From assembly GCA_937974415.1 (NCBI GenBank), contig CALJXB010000447.1, positions 1-14,021 of the forward strand: a stretch of 14,021 bases of DNA, given 5' to 3'. The position numbers and the translations under genes are program-made. This document shows positions 13,679 through 14,021 of the stretch, piece after piece. Position 1 is the first letter of the stretch; each line of letters begins with the position of its first letter. This DNA is from an uncultured Kiloniellales bacterium. GTDB taxonomy: Bacteria > Pseudomonadota > Alphaproteobacteria > Kiloniellales > JAKSDN01. The notes below the pieces were generated by a model. It saw nothing but the letters and a program-made list of their open reading frames with translations, was not told where the DNA came from and did no database searches.

Positions 13679-14021
13679 TCAGCGCAGGGAGAGGCGCACC
13701 TCGTCGATCCGGCGCTCCGGCGCGGCGACGGCGGTGATGAAGACCTCGTCCGGCGGCACGCCGAGGGCGGCCAAACTGCGCAGCACCGCCTCGGCATGGC
13801 CCAGGGAGGCGTCGCGCCCGAACGGCGGGCCGCCGGTCGCGGCAACCGCCAGCAGGTGGAATTTGACGTCCGGCCGCTGGGCCAGGGCCTCGGCGACGGC
13901 CTCTGCCAAGGGTTCCTCGAAGTCGGCTGGCTCGGGGCCGAAGCGGATCACCACGAAGGGGGTGCCCAGGCCGAACTCGCCGCGGGATGCGTCCTCGCCT
14001 TCGGTGGCCGCGACGTCCGGC
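13679..14021 (-). CDS. C-terminal part of an unrecognised protein, possibly OmpA-like fold
   Basis: About 113 C-terminal residues are visible; the start lies outside the window, and the reading frame is open to the edge ([20 protein letters not shown] before residue AEAV). The pattern VIRF, then a helix with paired acidic/basic residues ([20 protein letters not shown]), AVAATGG, then [20 protein letters not shown] and a final strand [10 protein letters not shown], resembles the alpha/beta C-terminal half of OmpA-like peptidoglycan-associated proteins. It also resembles hypothetical envelope proteins I associate with Rhodospirillales, but the defining OmpA residues (NxxLSxxRA) are not present, so this is a guess at fold only. 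The same-strand gpt gene follows after 97 nt and could be co-transcribed. Confidence 0.75.
   Translation of the reverse strand, partial: PDVAATEGEDASRGEFGLGTPFVVIRFGPEPADFEEPLAEAVAEALAQRPDVKFHLLAVAATGGPPFGRDASLGHAEAVLRSLAALGVPPDEVFITAVAAPERRIDEVRLSLR

Overview
This is a high-GC, gene-dense chromosomal window, most likely from an alphaproteobacterium of the Rhodospirillales/Kiloniellales type. That placement is an inference. It rests on GC-rich codon use, an FNR-type regulator with the alphaproteobacterial CxxC-x7-C cysteine spacing, a class III adenylate cyclase fused to TolB-like and TPR regions, and the rpmH-rnpA-yidD-yidC order.

Layout. On the minus strand at the left edge lies the ribosome/RNase P/membrane-insertion operon rpmH (2275) > rnpA > yidD > yidC, with yidC running off the window. 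Its promoter is clear: a perfect TTGACA and TATACA 17 bp apart. Divergent from it on the plus strand are a TVP38/TMEM64 (VTT-domain) membrane protein and a MerA/lipoamide-dehydrogenase-like flavoprotein disulfide reductase, probably one operon. After a 235-bp gap with an AT-rich dyad comes a small secreted protein built from five copies of the decapeptide CNPCNPCAAA (15 cysteines). It is followed by a terminator-like hairpin and an orphan membrane histidine kinase that may be translated from a leaderless mRNA. The kinase gene converges on a minus-strand RlmI-like 23S rRNA cytosine methyltransferase. Divergent from that gene is an FNR-family oxygen-sensing regulator whose promoter carries an FNR box over the predicted transcription start, suggesting autorepression. 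Next come panB and panC (ATGA overlap, pantothenate synthesis), then a TTG-initiated adenylate cyclase. The right edge has, on the minus strand, the end of an unrecognised protein and gpt (xanthine-guanine phosphoribosyltransferase).

How they fit together. Most genes are housekeeping (translation, membrane insertion, CoA precursor, purine salvage) or signalling (kinase, FNR, cyclase). The least understood part is 2565-5295: a VTT membrane protein, a cytosolic CxxxxC flavoprotein and an exported cysteine-repeat protein in a row. A shared thiol or metal role is possible but rests only on adjacency and cysteine chemistry. I saw no tRNA, rRNA, CRISPR array, insertion sequence or phage gene. No gene-free stretch exceeds about 290 bp.
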